From Acidimicrobiaceae bacterium (lineage in GTDB: Bacteria; Actinomycetota; Acidimicrobiia; Acidimicrobiales; Bog-793): a stretch of 36,296 nucleotides of DNA. Below, in pieces: positions 16,701 through 23,789 of the stretch. The notes beneath the pieces are model-generated. The model ran no database searches, was not told the DNA's origin, and saw only the letters and a program-made list of their open reading frames with translations. How positions within the stretch are numbered: position 1 is the first letter of the stretch; every line of letters begins with the position of its first letter. Both the position numbers and the translations under genes were made by a program. Location of the stretch: the NCBI GenBank assembly GCA_025464005.1, contig JAODBO010000084.1:1-36296 (forward strand), in the 5' to 3' direction.

Positions 16701-17198
16701 ATGGCCGAGCTGCCAAATCCGCGGGACGCCGATCGAGACGGTCGGAACGAGACCGAAGCCCAGAGAGCGGACCGCAACCTAGCCGAGCTCCTGCAGGAGC
16801 TGCGTGTCGCCGCACTCGGCGTCCAGGTCCTCTTCGGCTTCCTGCTCGCGCTGCCCTTCGCGGTCGGCTTCACGAAGTTGAGCACCGGTCAGCGCCATCT
16901 CTACGTCGCGACCCTCGTGCTCGCGGCGATGGCGACCGCGCTCCTCACGGGGCCCGTTGCCTACCATCGACTTGTCTTTCGTCGTCACGAGAAGACGAGA
17001 TTGGTGTCGGCCTCGAATGCCATGGCCCTCGGTGGCCTTGGCGCGGTCGGGCTCGCGGTGTCGGCCGCTGTCTGGCTCGTCGTGAGCTTCGTGTGCCACG
17101 GCTGGACCGTTCCACTGATCTCTGCTGCGGTGTTCGCATTCTTCTGCGTCTTCTGGATCGTCGTCCCCGCGCTCGGGCGCAGACTGCCACAGGGCTAG
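16701..17198 (+). CDS. DUF6328 family membrane protein
   Basis: A 165-residue protein resembling the DUF6328 family common in actinobacteria. The acidic N-terminal 25 residues ('NPRDADRDGRNETEAQRADRN') are followed by the family motif 'LAELLQELRVAALGVQVLFGFLLALPF' and four predicted membrane segments (about 37-55, 68-87, 107-129 and 135-157). The function of the family is unknown. A -10-like TAGGCT ends 8 nt before ATG 16701 and no clear Shine-Dalgarno is present, so this too may be leaderless. It stands alone between the Lrp gene and the small genes that follow. Confidence 0.8.
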   Translation: MAELPNPRDADRDGRNETEAQRADRNLAELLQELRVAALGVQVLFGFLLALPFAVGFTKLSTGQRHLYVATLVLAAMATALLTGPVAYHRLVFRRHEKTRLVSASNAMALGGLGAVGLAVSAAVWLVVSFVCHGWTVPLISAAVFAFFCVFWIVVPALGRRLPQG

Positions 17199-17356
17199 CG
17201 CTCGCTCGTCGTTCGCGCGACAAGGGCTCGCAGCGGCCGCCGTGCAACGTCGACCGACGTCGCGGTTTCTTCCCCGGACCCAGTGGGCACATTGAGATGA
17301 GCACCCTGTCGAGCGCGGCGAGACGCGGTGAGGGATTCCTTGGCGGGAGGGACGCG

Positions 17357-17518
17357 ATGGGTGAGGGACGCTCGAAGACGGCCTCGACACCGGATCCGTT
17401 ACCGCCCATGCCCGGGCCGGGCTCACCCGACCCACTCCCGCCCCTTCCGGAGCCGGAGCCGGGTCTGCCGCCGATCGAGCCGCCACTGCCCGTGCCACCT
17501 TCGCCCATCCCGACCTGA
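17357..17518 (+). CDS. Proline-rich small protein (53 aa)
   Basis: ATG 17357 has a strong GGGAGGGA Shine-Dalgarno about 6 nt upstream, giving 53 residues. After a short charged start ('MGEGRSKTASTPDPL') the chain is nearly all Pro with Gly, Glu, Leu and Ser, with repeated 'DPLPP' and 'PEPEPG' units. No family is recognised. An in-frame ATG at 17297 would add 20 residues but has no ribosome site. The C-rich composition could generate such a frame by chance, so the ribosome site is the main argument for a real gene. Confidence 0.45.
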   Translation: MGEGRSKTASTPDPLPPMPGPGSPDPLPPLPEPEPGLPPIEPPLPVPPSPIPT

Positions 17519-17565
17519 GCTGAGCTCGAGTCAGTAGCGAACGCCGGAAGTGAGGAGTGTCGGAC

Positions 17566-17835
17566 ATGGCTACGAACGCCCAGCGCAGCGCCGCCCGCAA
17601 GAACATCGAGAAGGCGACAGCAACTGCCAAAGCGCAGAAGACGATCGCGCGCACGGCGAGGTCCACGCTCAGCGCTCTCGCCAAGCAGCGTGGCGCGGTG
17701 GCGCAACGGGATCAGACGGGTGGGGATACTCCGCACACCCGTCAACAGCTTTACGAGGAGGCTAGGCAGCGCGACGTGCCCGGCCGATCGTAGATGGGTC
17801 GGGCCGATCTCGTGCGCGCGCTCGGGCACGAGTAG
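17566..17835 (+). pseudogene. Small basic protein with interrupted Rho-N/SAP-like C-terminal motif (in-frame TAG at 17791)
   Basis: ATG 17566 follows GAGGAG by 8 nt. The chain 'MATNAQRSAARKNIEKATAT' continues as a Lys/Arg/Ala-rich helix, then 'HTRQQLYEEARQRDVPGRS' reaches TAG at 17791-17793. The same frame continues after the stop as 'MGRADLVRALGHE' to a second TAG (17833-17835). Joined with one residue in place of the stop, this makes the helix-extended-helix motif of Rho-N/SAP-like small DNA-binding proteins, where I would expect '(G)RSKMGKAEL'. A Lys codon AAG differs from TAG by one base. So the gene looks like a very recent nonsense mutation, a base-call error, or a readthrough case. As it stands the product would be 75 residues lacking the last helix. 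The motif resemblance is from memory. Confidence 0.6.
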
Positions 17836-17868
17836 AACCTGTCGACCATCTAGAACGTGTCGACCATC
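17833..17868. repeat. Tandem direct repeat, 2 x 18 bp
   Basis: TAGAACCTGTCGACCATC (17833-17850) is followed immediately by TAGAACGTGTCGACCATC (17851-17868), one mismatch in 18, with a GTCGAC core in each. The TAG of the first copy is the second stop of the preceding frame. Only two copies are present, between convergent small genes. Confidence 0.8.
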
Positions 17869-17885
17869 TCGTCGTCAGGACCGGC

Positions 17886-18047
17886 CTAAGGCCGTCGCTC
17901 GACCCCCGACCAGGTGCTCGGCGGGTCGCTCGCCGGGAAACTCTCGGCGCCCTCCTCGTCGACCAGCTCGTCGAGGCGCTCCGCCTCGGCATCGGGCTGC
18001 GGTGGCGGCGCTTGGCCTGCGCCCCGACTGTCGCCTTCGTCGTGCAT
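17886..18047 (-). CDS. Small 'FPASDPPS' protein (53 aa)
   Basis: An acidic 53-residue protein read from ATG 18047: 'MHDEGDSRGAGQAPPPQPDA', then 'RLDELVDEEGAESFPASDPPSTWSGVERRP'. The core 'ESFPASDPPS-W' matches a small soluble protein type I recall as widespread and uncharacterised in bacteria. It has only a weak Shine-Dalgarno (GTAGG about 8 nt upstream). It is the next gene downstream of the MFS transporter gene on the same strand (52 nt after its frame's end region), or an independent unit. Function unknown. The stop codon lies in the tight inverted repeat CGGCCT-A-AGGCCG. Confidence 0.7.
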   Translation of the reverse strand: MHDEGDSRGAGQAPPPQPDAEAERLDELVDEEGAESFPASDPPSTWSGVERRP

Positions 18048-18099
18048 GTAACGAACCTACCCGGCCCAGGTCCCCCAGTCACTCAGGTCCCCCTGTCGC

Positions 18100-19392
18100 T
18101 CAGCTCTGCCTCGACAGCACGGCTCGTACCGAGGCGGCGATGGACAGCGCGGCGACGACGACGAAGACGAGCATGACGTTGCGAGCCGGGAAGTAATGGG
18201 TCGCAATCCCGAGCCCGATGACCGGGACCGATAGCCCGACATAGGCACCGAGGAAGAAGCCGGCGAGTACCTCTGCGCGCGACTCGGGCGGCGCTGTCGA
18301 GGCCGCGGCGACCAACGCTCCCTTGAAGACCATGCCACCTCCGGCGCCGCTGACGATGCCGCCGATGACGAATAGCGGCAGGTCGGCGGTCCACATACCG
18401 ATCGCGAGCAGTGCCAGGCCCAGCGCGATCGTGGGAACGCTCCGGCGCAGCAGGCTCAGGTTGGCGACGCGCACCTGGCTGATCTGGGCGACGGCGCCCG
18501 CCGCGAACGCGGCGAACGCCACCGCACCGGCCATCGCGTGCGAGCTGTTGTGCAGCATGCCGGCGAGGAAGCTCGGCACGAGCGAGTTGAACACGCCGAA
18601 CACGGCAAACGACGCCACGCCTGCAGTAGTGGCCGCGAAGAAGATCCCTCGCTTTGCGCGTGGCACGGCGATCCGCTGCGGACGGTACTTGACGCTCTCC
18701 CCCACCCTTGCGGCGGTCTCGGGCGACGCGGCGATCGCCACGGCGAGCACGCCCAGGACGACCGCGAAGATGATGAACGGCAACCGCAGCGGCGACGGCG
18801 CGAACTGGGCGAGGAGGCCGGCGGCAAGGGGCCCGACGCCGATCCCACCGAGGTTCGAGGCCGTTGCGACGACCTCGGCCCGTCGCCGATCGGCGCCCGG
18901 TCGGGCGACCGCGTGCAGCTCCGCGAGGTAGGCGGTCGCCGTGGCAGTCGTCAGCCCGACGGATATCCCCGAGACGATCCGGGCCACGATGAGGCCGGCC
19001 AGGCTCGGCTCGAAGATGAATAGCACCGCACTCAGCACGTTCACGAGCAACGCCGGAACGAAGACCCGACGGCGCCCCACCCAGTCCGAGATGTGGCCCG
19101 CGAGGAAGAGGCTGCCGATGACGCCGACCGCATAGACCGCGTAGACGATCGTCACGACGATGTCCGAGAAATGGTCCCGGCGCTGGTAAAGGACGTAGAG
19201 CGGCGTCGGCACCGCGGAGAACGCCATGTTGAGCAGGAACGCCGTGGCACTGATCCAGAAGCTCACCCCGTGCGAGGGCCGTAAAGAGCGCCTCGGCGCT
19301 CTCGCCCTCGCTGCTTCAGCGCGGAGCTCGTCGCCCACCGCGCCGGTCGGAACGACCTCGGCCACCCTTTTTGCTTGTTCTGTGTAGGTCAT
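18100..19392 (-). CDS. Major facilitator superfamily transporter
   Basis: A 430-residue membrane protein with about twelve predicted membrane segments after a 40-residue cytoplasmic lead. The MFS loop signature 'GHISDWVGRRRVF' follows the second segment, and 'ARIVSGISVGLTTATATAYLAEL' matches helices 4-5. ATG 19392 is preferred over the upstream in-frame start because GGAGGAGA lies 7 nt before it. The divergent LysR gene and the shared 95-nt control region suggest LysR-regulated export of a small molecule. The substrate cannot be read from the sequence; drug-like efflux is the usual expectation. Confidence 0.85.
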   Translation of the reverse strand: MTYTEQAKRVAEVVPTGAVGDELRAEAARARAPRRSLRPSHGVSFWISATAFLLNMAFSAVPTPLYVLYQRRDHFSDIVVTIVYAVYAVGVIGSLFLAGHISDWVGRRRVFVPALLVNVLSAVLFIFEPSLAGLIVARIVSGISVGLTTATATAYLAELHAVARPGADRRRAEVVATASNLGGIGVGPLAAGLLAQFAPSPLRLPFIIFAVVLGVLAVAIAASPETAARVGESVKYRPQRIAVPRAKRGIFFAATTAGVASFAVFGVFNSLVPSFLAGMLHNSSHAMAGAVAFAAFAAGAVAQISQVRVANLSLLRRSVPTIALGLALLAIGMWTADLPLFVIGGIVSGAGGGMVFKGALVAAASTAPPESRAEVLAGFFLGAYVGLSVPVIGLGIATHYFPARNVMLVFVVVAALSIAASVRAVLSRQS

Positions 19393-19432
19393 CTCACGTC
19401 TCCTCCTCGCGATCAAGGGTGCCTGCTCGCAC

Positions 19433-19474
19433 TCATGCAGTCCAACGAATTACATGGATTGCTGTTATGCATGA
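19433..19474. promoter_or_regulatory. Inverted repeat TCATGCA...TGCATGA in the MFS/LysR intergenic region
   Basis: TCATGCA (19433-19439) and its exact complement TGCATGA (19468-19474) are 35 nt apart centre to centre in the only AT-rich stretch nearby. The right arm abuts the TAGAAT -10-like box (19476-19481) that stands 6 nt before the LysR ATG. The layout fits LysR autoregulation and control of the divergent transporter; binding is inferred. Confidence 0.45.
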
Positions 19475-19487
19475 TTAGAATTACCGC

Positions 19488-20387
19488 ATGGAGCTGCGCC
19501 ACCTCGAGCACTTCGTCGCCGTCGCAGAGGAGCGGAGCTTCACGCGCGCCTCGAGACGTGTGCATCTCGTGCAGTCGGCGCTCTCGGTCTCGATACGAGC
19601 CCTCGAACGCGAGCTCGGTACGCGGCTGTTCGACCGGACGACCCATCAGGTCGAGCTCACCGACACTGGGCTGGCATTCCTGCCCGAGGCGCGGCGGACA
19701 CTCGCCGCGGCCGAGCGCGCCCGCGAAGCCGTGGCGGCGGTCAAGGGCGTCATCCGTGGGACGCTGCGCATCGGCCTCATGCAGTCGCTCACGGTCGTCG
19801 ACGTCGCGTCCCTCCTCGCACGTTTCCACCTGCTCCACCCGGGCGTCGAGATACGGCCTCGACCCGCACTCGGCGGCTCGGCCGCACTCGCCGATGAGGT
19901 CCGTCGCGGGCAGCTCGACGTCGCCTTTCTCTCCCTTCCCGGCGATCCCCTGCCGGGCCTGTCGGCGACCCTGCTCGCGACCGAGCCGCTCCTGCTCGCG
20001 TGCGCGCCGGGCCAGCTGCCCGATGCGCCGATGGAGCTGGAGCTCGTGGCGCTTGACGGCGCGACCTTCGTCGACTTCCCGCTCGGCTGGGGATCGCGGA
20101 CGGCAGTCGATCTCGCCTTCGCCGCCGCAGGGATCGAACGGACCGTGCCGGTCGAGGTCGCGGACGTGACGACCTTCGTCGAGCTCGTGCGCGCCGGCCT
20201 CGGTCTCGGCTTTCTTCCACGCTCGCTCCTGGAAGGCCGCAAGCCCGGGCTCGAGATCCGCTCGATCATCCCCTCGCCGTCGTGGGACGTGGTGATGGCG
20301 ACACCGACCGGGCACGAGCCGACCGCGGCGACACGCGCCTTTCTCGAGATCGCCTCGACCGACCTCGACGAGGTCATCAGTCCCTGA
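19488..20387 (+). CDS. LysR family transcriptional regulator
   Basis: A 299-residue LysR protein of standard length. The N-terminal helix-turn-helix is textbook: 'MELRHLEHFVAVAEERSFTRASRRVHLVQSALSVSIRALERELGTRLFDR', followed by the linker helix and a periplasmic-binding-protein-like effector domain ('GTLRIGLMQSL', 'VELVRAGLGLGFLP'). No Shine-Dalgarno precedes ATG 19488; TAGAAT ends 6 nt upstream, so the mRNA is probably leaderless. Divergent from the MFS gene, which is its likely target. The effector is unknown. Confidence 0.92.
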   Translation: MELRHLEHFVAVAEERSFTRASRRVHLVQSALSVSIRALERELGTRLFDRTTHQVELTDTGLAFLPEARRTLAAAERAREAVAAVKGVIRGTLRIGLMQSLTVVDVASLLARFHLLHPGVEIRPRPALGGSAALADEVRRGQLDVAFLSLPGDPLPGLSATLLATEPLLLACAPGQLPDAPMELELVALDGATFVDFPLGWGSRTAVDLAFAAAGIERTVPVEVADVTTFVELVRAGLGLGFLPRSLLEGRKPGLEIRSIIPSPSWDVVMATPTGHEPTAATRAFLEIASTDLDEVISP

Positions 20388-20500
20388 CCTCCGACTGCTT
20401 GGCGCGCCTCGACGCCAGCGCCGGAAGCTGCGCCGTCTGAAGGCGCCGGTACTATCCGAGGTCAGGAGCCGAGCTACGGCTGCCGACCGAGGAGGCCGCC

Positions 20501-20926
20501 ATGCCGGCAAAGGGAAGCGCCGAATGGAAGGGCGACGTGCCGACCGGTAGCGGCACGTTCACCGCCGGTGACACGATCCGTGGCGAGTACTCGTACAAGT
20601 CCCGTTTCGAGGACGGACCGGGGGCTAATCCAGAGCAGCTGATCGCCGCGGCTCATGCCTCCTGCTTCTCCATGGCCCTGTCCAACATCCTCGCGGAGGC
20701 GGGCGCCCCGCCCGACTCGGTGCACACCGACGCCACGGTCACCCTCCGCATCGTCGACGGCACGCCGACCATCACCAAGATCGCGCTCGTCACGGTCGGG
20801 CGTGTGCCGGGGATCGACGAGGCGACCTTCCAGACCCACGCCCTGGCGGCCAAGGCCGGATGCCCGGTCAGCAGGGCGTTGGCCGGCGTACCGGAGATCA
20901 CACTCGAATCGTCGCTCGCCAACTGA
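20501..20926 (+). CDS. osmC: OsmC-type peroxiredoxin
   Basis: Thiol-dependent reduction of organic hydroperoxides in the cytoplasm. The 141-residue protein has the family's two redox cysteines in their normal settings: Cys55 in 'AAAHASCFSMAL' and Cys121 in 'AAKAGCPVSRAL', along with 'GTNPEQL'-like 'GANPEQLIAAA'. GAGGAGG lies 6 nt before ATG 20501, and TACTAT (20450-20455) is a possible -10. It is followed 10 nt later by the YbaK-type gene, so they are probably co-transcribed. OsmC-subfamily rather than Ohr-subfamily is judged from length and the N terminus. Confidence 0.93.
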   Translation: MPAKGSAEWKGDVPTGSGTFTAGDTIRGEYSYKSRFEDGPGANPEQLIAAAHASCFSMALSNILAEAGAPPDSVHTDATVTLRIVDGTPTITKIALVTVGRVPGIDEATFQTHALAAKAGCPVSRALAGVPEITLESSLAN

Positions 20927-20936
20927 GGACGCTCCC

Positions 20937-21488
20937 ATGACGGCGATGGGAGTGTTCGAGCTCGGTGCCCTCTCGAGTGTCCCGGCATCTGCACGGCCCG
21001 ACCTGCTCGCGGAGGTGACGCACGAGGCACTCGTCGGCGCGGGTTTGCTCGGGGCCGTCGGCGTCGTCGAGATCGACCCTGACCTCTCGGACACCGCGAC
21101 GACTCAGGCTGAGTTCGGGCTTCAGCCCTACATGCTCGCCAACTGCGTCGTGGTCGGCGGCAAACGTGAGGGGGCCGAGCGGCTCGCAGCCTGTGTCGTG
21201 CTGGCGACGACACGCGCCGACGTCAACGGGCTCGTCAGGCGTCTGCTCGACGTTCGCAAGGCCTCGTTCCTCGCAATGGAGCGCGCCGTCGAGCTCACGG
21301 CGATGGAGTACGGCGGGATCACGCCGATCGGGCTGCCGGCGGGCTGGCACCTGCTCGTCGACCGTCGCGTCGTCGAGACCGACGTGGTGGTGATCGGTTC
21401 CGGCGTGCGGCGCTCGAAGATCCTGCTCCCCGGAGCCCTGCTCGCGCGACTGCCGAGTGCCGAGGTCGTCGACGGGCTCGCAACCTAG
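20937..21488 (+). CDS. YbaK/ProX-type aminoacyl-tRNA deacylase domain protein
   Basis: A 183-residue protein of the YbaK/EbsC fold that, in known members, hydrolyses mischarged tRNA. Family-like segments are 'VVVGGKREGAERLAACVVLATTRADVNGLVRRLLDVRKASF' (with the conserved Lys before Ala-Ser-Phe), 'TAMEYGGITPIGLPAGW' and 'VVVIGSGVRRSKILLPGALLARLPSAEVVDGLA'. GAGGAC lies 6 nt before ATG 20937; an in-frame ATG three codons later is also possible. It follows osmC by 10 nt. The tRNA specificity is not evident. Confidence 0.82.
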   Translation: MTAMGVFELGALSSVPASARPDLLAEVTHEALVGAGLLGAVGVVEIDPDLSDTATTQAEFGLQPYMLANCVVVGGKREGAERLAACVVLATTRADVNGLVRRLLDVRKASFLAMERAVELTAMEYGGITPIGLPAGWHLLVDRRVVETDVVVIGSGVRRSKILLPGALLARLPSAEVVDGLAT

Positions 21489-21592
21489 GACTTCCTGGCC
21501 GAGACGGCACGGGGCGAGTCGGGCGAGACCCGGACAGCTGCCCGGTGGAGCAATGCCCGTACGCTTATCTCCGACGGTCGAGGAGCACGCTC

Positions 21593-23386
21593 ATGGACGA
21601 CGAACCAGACGGGGTCGGCACCGCACGGCGCTCCGTCGCCCGCGACCGTCGAGCGGCTGCCGAAGCGGCAGCCGAGGTGCCTGGGATCCGCCCGGTACTT
21701 CGGGACGCGCAGCTGGCGGTGCTTCGTCGCTACGGCTCCGAGAGCTGGGTACCTGCGGGCCAGGTGCTCTTTGCCGAGGGCGATGCGACCTACGACCTGA
21801 TCGTCGTGCTCGCCGGTGCTGTCGACGTCGTCGAGCACCACAGAGGCCCCGGCGAGTACGTGATCGCCAGCTTCGGAGCGATGGAGTTCATCGGTGAGAT
21901 GGGGATCCTGACAGGCCAACGCGCCTATCTGAGCGCGGTCGCGACGAGCGACAGCCAGGTGCTTCGCGTGCCGCTCGCCGAGCTCCAGGTGATCATGGCC
22001 GAGGAGCTCGAGTTGAGCGAGCTCCTGCTGCGCGCCTTCCTGCTCAGACACTCGTTCCTGACGAGTCAGGAATCGGGCCTCACGCTTGTCGGCTCCCGCT
22101 TCCACGTCGACACTCGACGTCTGCTCGAGGTGCTCGCCCGTAACCGCCTTCCGTCGCGCTGGCTCGAGCTCGAGAGCTCGCCCGAGGCGGAGTCGGTACT
22201 GCGCGAGCTGAAGGTGCCGATCGGCGACTTGCCAATCGTTGTCCTCCCCGGTGGTCCGCTGCTCCGCAATCCGTCGAGCCGGGCCCTGCTCGACGCTCTC
22301 GGGCTTGCGGGCGACCACTCGGACCACGACGCGGCCGAGGTGTGCGACCTGCTCGTCGTAGGCGGTGGGCCGGCAGGACTCGCCGCGGCGGTCTACGGCG
22401 CGTCGGAGGGCATGACGACGACGCTCGCCGAGGACACGGCGCTCGGTGGCCAGGCCGGGACGTCGTCGAGGATCGAGAACTACCTCGGCTTCCCGGCCGG
22501 TTTGTCGGGCGACGAGCTCACGGCGCGCGCCGCCTTGCAGGCCCAGAAGTTCGGCGTGCGGGTCAAGCTCGCCGAGCAGGCCGTCGCATTGACGCCGGGA
22601 TCCCACGCGCACGAGGTGACTTTCGACGACGGCGAGGTCGTGACCGCTAGGTCCGTGATCATCGCCACCGGCGCCCGCTACAACCGTCTCCCCCTGGACC
22701 GGCTCGCCCAGTTCGAGGGTGTCGGCGTCTATTACGCGGCGACCCAGATGGAGGCGCAGGCGTGCGCGGGTGGTCCCGTCGTGGTCGTCGGCGGCGGCAA
22801 CTCGGCCGGCCAGGCGGCGCTCTTCCTCGCCCGCACCTGCACGCAGGTCCACATCGTCATCCGTGGCGATTCGCTCGCAAGCTCGATGTCGCGCTACCTG
22901 ATCGACCAGATCGAGCGACATGAGCAGATCCGGATCTCTCCGCGCACCGAGATCACAGCGCTCGTCGGCGACAGCGTGCTCGATGGTGTCGAGATCCGTG
23001 ACAAGGGAACGATGTCCAGCTCGACGCTCGCGACCTGCGGGCTTTTCGTGTTCATCGGCGCCAAGCCGAGCACCGGGTGGCTGCACGGACAGCTCGCCGA
23101 GGACGATGACGGCTTCATCCTCACCGGTACGGACATACCCCAAGCGCTCCTCGACGGCACCGACCACGCGCCGCTCGTGCTCGAGACGAGCACGCCCGGG
23201 ATCTTCTGCGTCGGTGACGTCCGCAGCCGGTCGGTGAAGCGCGTCGCCGCCGCGATCGGCGAGGGGTCGATGGCCGTGCGTCTCGTCTTCGATCGCCTCG
23301 AGGCAACCGGGCAAGCGGTCGCCGACCCGCCGCGTGCCGGAGCTCTGACCGAGCTTCACCCGTCCCGGGGGAACGGACCGCCATAG
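21593..23386 (+). CDS. cNMP-binding-domain / thioredoxin-reductase-like FAD oxidoreductase without redox CxxC
   Basis: A 597-residue multidomain protein. Residues about 30-150 form a cyclic-nucleotide-binding-type domain ('FGAMEFIGEMGILTGQRAYLSAVA'). Residues about 160-240 look glutaredoxin-like but have no CxxC. Residues 250-575 are a thioredoxin-reductase-type flavoprotein: FAD motif 'GGGPAG' (257-262), NADPH motif 'GGGNSAG' (400-406), and 'GIFCVGDVRSRSVKRVAAAIGEGSMAV'. Where thioredoxin reductases have CATC, this protein has 'VYYAATQMEAQAC', so there is no active-site disulfide. ATG 21593 is chosen for its GAGGAG 7 nt upstream. A UBP-type zinc finger gene follows after 9 nt, a pairing I recall from other bacteria. 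Substrate unknown. Confidence 0.88.
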   Translation: MDDEPDGVGTARRSVARDRRAAAEAAAEVPGIRPVLRDAQLAVLRRYGSESWVPAGQVLFAEGDATYDLIVVLAGAVDVVEHHRGPGEYVIASFGAMEFIGEMGILTGQRAYLSAVATSDSQVLRVPLAELQVIMAEELELSELLLRAFLLRHSFLTSQESGLTLVGSRFHVDTRRLLEVLARNRLPSRWLELESSPEAESVLRELKVPIGDLPIVVLPGGPLLRNPSSRALLDALGLAGDHSDHDAAEVCDLLVVGGGPAGLAAAVYGASEGMTTTLAEDTALGGQAGTSSRIENYLGFPAGLSGDELTARAALQAQKFGVRVKLAEQAVALTPGSHAHEVTFDDGEVVTARSVIIATGARYNRLPLDRLAQFEGVGVYYAATQMEAQACAGGPVVVVGGGNSAGQAALFLARTCTQVHIVIRGDSLASSMSRYLIDQIERHEQIRISPRTEITALVGDSVLDGVEIRDKGTMSSSTLATCGLFVFIGAKPSTGWLHGQLAEDDDGFILTGTDIPQALLDGTDHAPLVLETSTPGIFCVGDVRSRSVKRVAAAIGEGSMAVRLVFDRLEATGQAVADPPRAGALTELHPSRGNGPP

Positions 23387-23395
23387 GCTGAAGAG

Positions 23396-23740
23396 ATGTC
23401 CGACGAAGCGATCGACCCGAGCGTCCCGCCGAGCGGCGAGGGATGCGCCGAGTGCCTCACGCTCGACGGCTGGTGGTTCCACCTCCGGCGCTGCGCGGCG
23501 TGTGGCCATATCGGCTGCTGCGACTCCTCGCCATCCCAGCACGCGTCGAAGCACGCGTCCACGAGCGGCCATCCGATCATCCGCAGCTTCGAGCCGGGCG
23601 AGGAATGGTTTTGGGACTACACGACGGAAGATTTCTACGCCGGACCGCCCCTCGCAGCTCCCGAGTGCCATCCAAAGGACCAGCCGGTCCCCGGTCCTCG
23701 TGGCAAGGTACCGCTCGACTGGCAGCGCCACCTCCACTGA
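23396..23740 (+). CDS. UBP-type zinc finger protein
   Basis: A 114-residue protein whose first 65 residues are a ZnF-UBP domain. Probable zinc ligands are Cys17, Cys20, Cys33, Cys36, Cys41, His49, His53 and His59, in 'CAEC', 'CAACGHIGCCDSSPSQHASKHASTSGHP'-type order. In eukaryotes this fold binds the free C terminus of ubiquitin; its bacterial role is unknown. The C-terminal 'EPGEEWFWDYTTEDFYAGP' is typical of the bacterial versions. It begins 9 nt after the flavin oxidoreductase stop, so the two are almost certainly co-translated and may act together. Confidence 0.88.
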   Translation: MSDEAIDPSVPPSGEGCAECLTLDGWWFHLRRCAACGHIGCCDSSPSQHASKHASTSGHPIIRSFEPGEEWFWDYTTEDFYAGPPLAAPECHPKDQPVPGPRGKVPLDWQRHLH

Positions 23741-23751
23741 AGCCATCCGCC

Positions 23752-23781
23752 TCGACACTACGAACGTATGTTCGCTATGGT
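23752..23781 (+). promoter_or_regulatory. SOS promoter: -35 TCGACA, LexA box, -10 TATGGT
   Basis: CGAACGTATGTTCG (23761-23774) is a perfect 14-nt palindrome matching the GAAC-N4-GTTC LexA box of actinobacteria and Bacillus. It occupies the spacer between TCGACA (23752-23757, one mismatch to TTGACA) and TATGGT (23776-23781), 18 nt apart. Transcription would begin near ATG 23790, making the radical SAM gene leaderless and LexA-repressed. Confidence 0.8.
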
Positions 23782-23789
23782 GAGTGGCC

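Noticed and set aside
17833..17868. Possible CRISPR or attachment site repeat
   Set aside because: Only two abutting 18-bp units with no spacers, cas genes, integrase or tRNA nearby.
21593..23386. Annotation as thioredoxin reductase
   Set aside because: The fold matches but the redox-active CxxC is absent, so that activity cannot be claimed.
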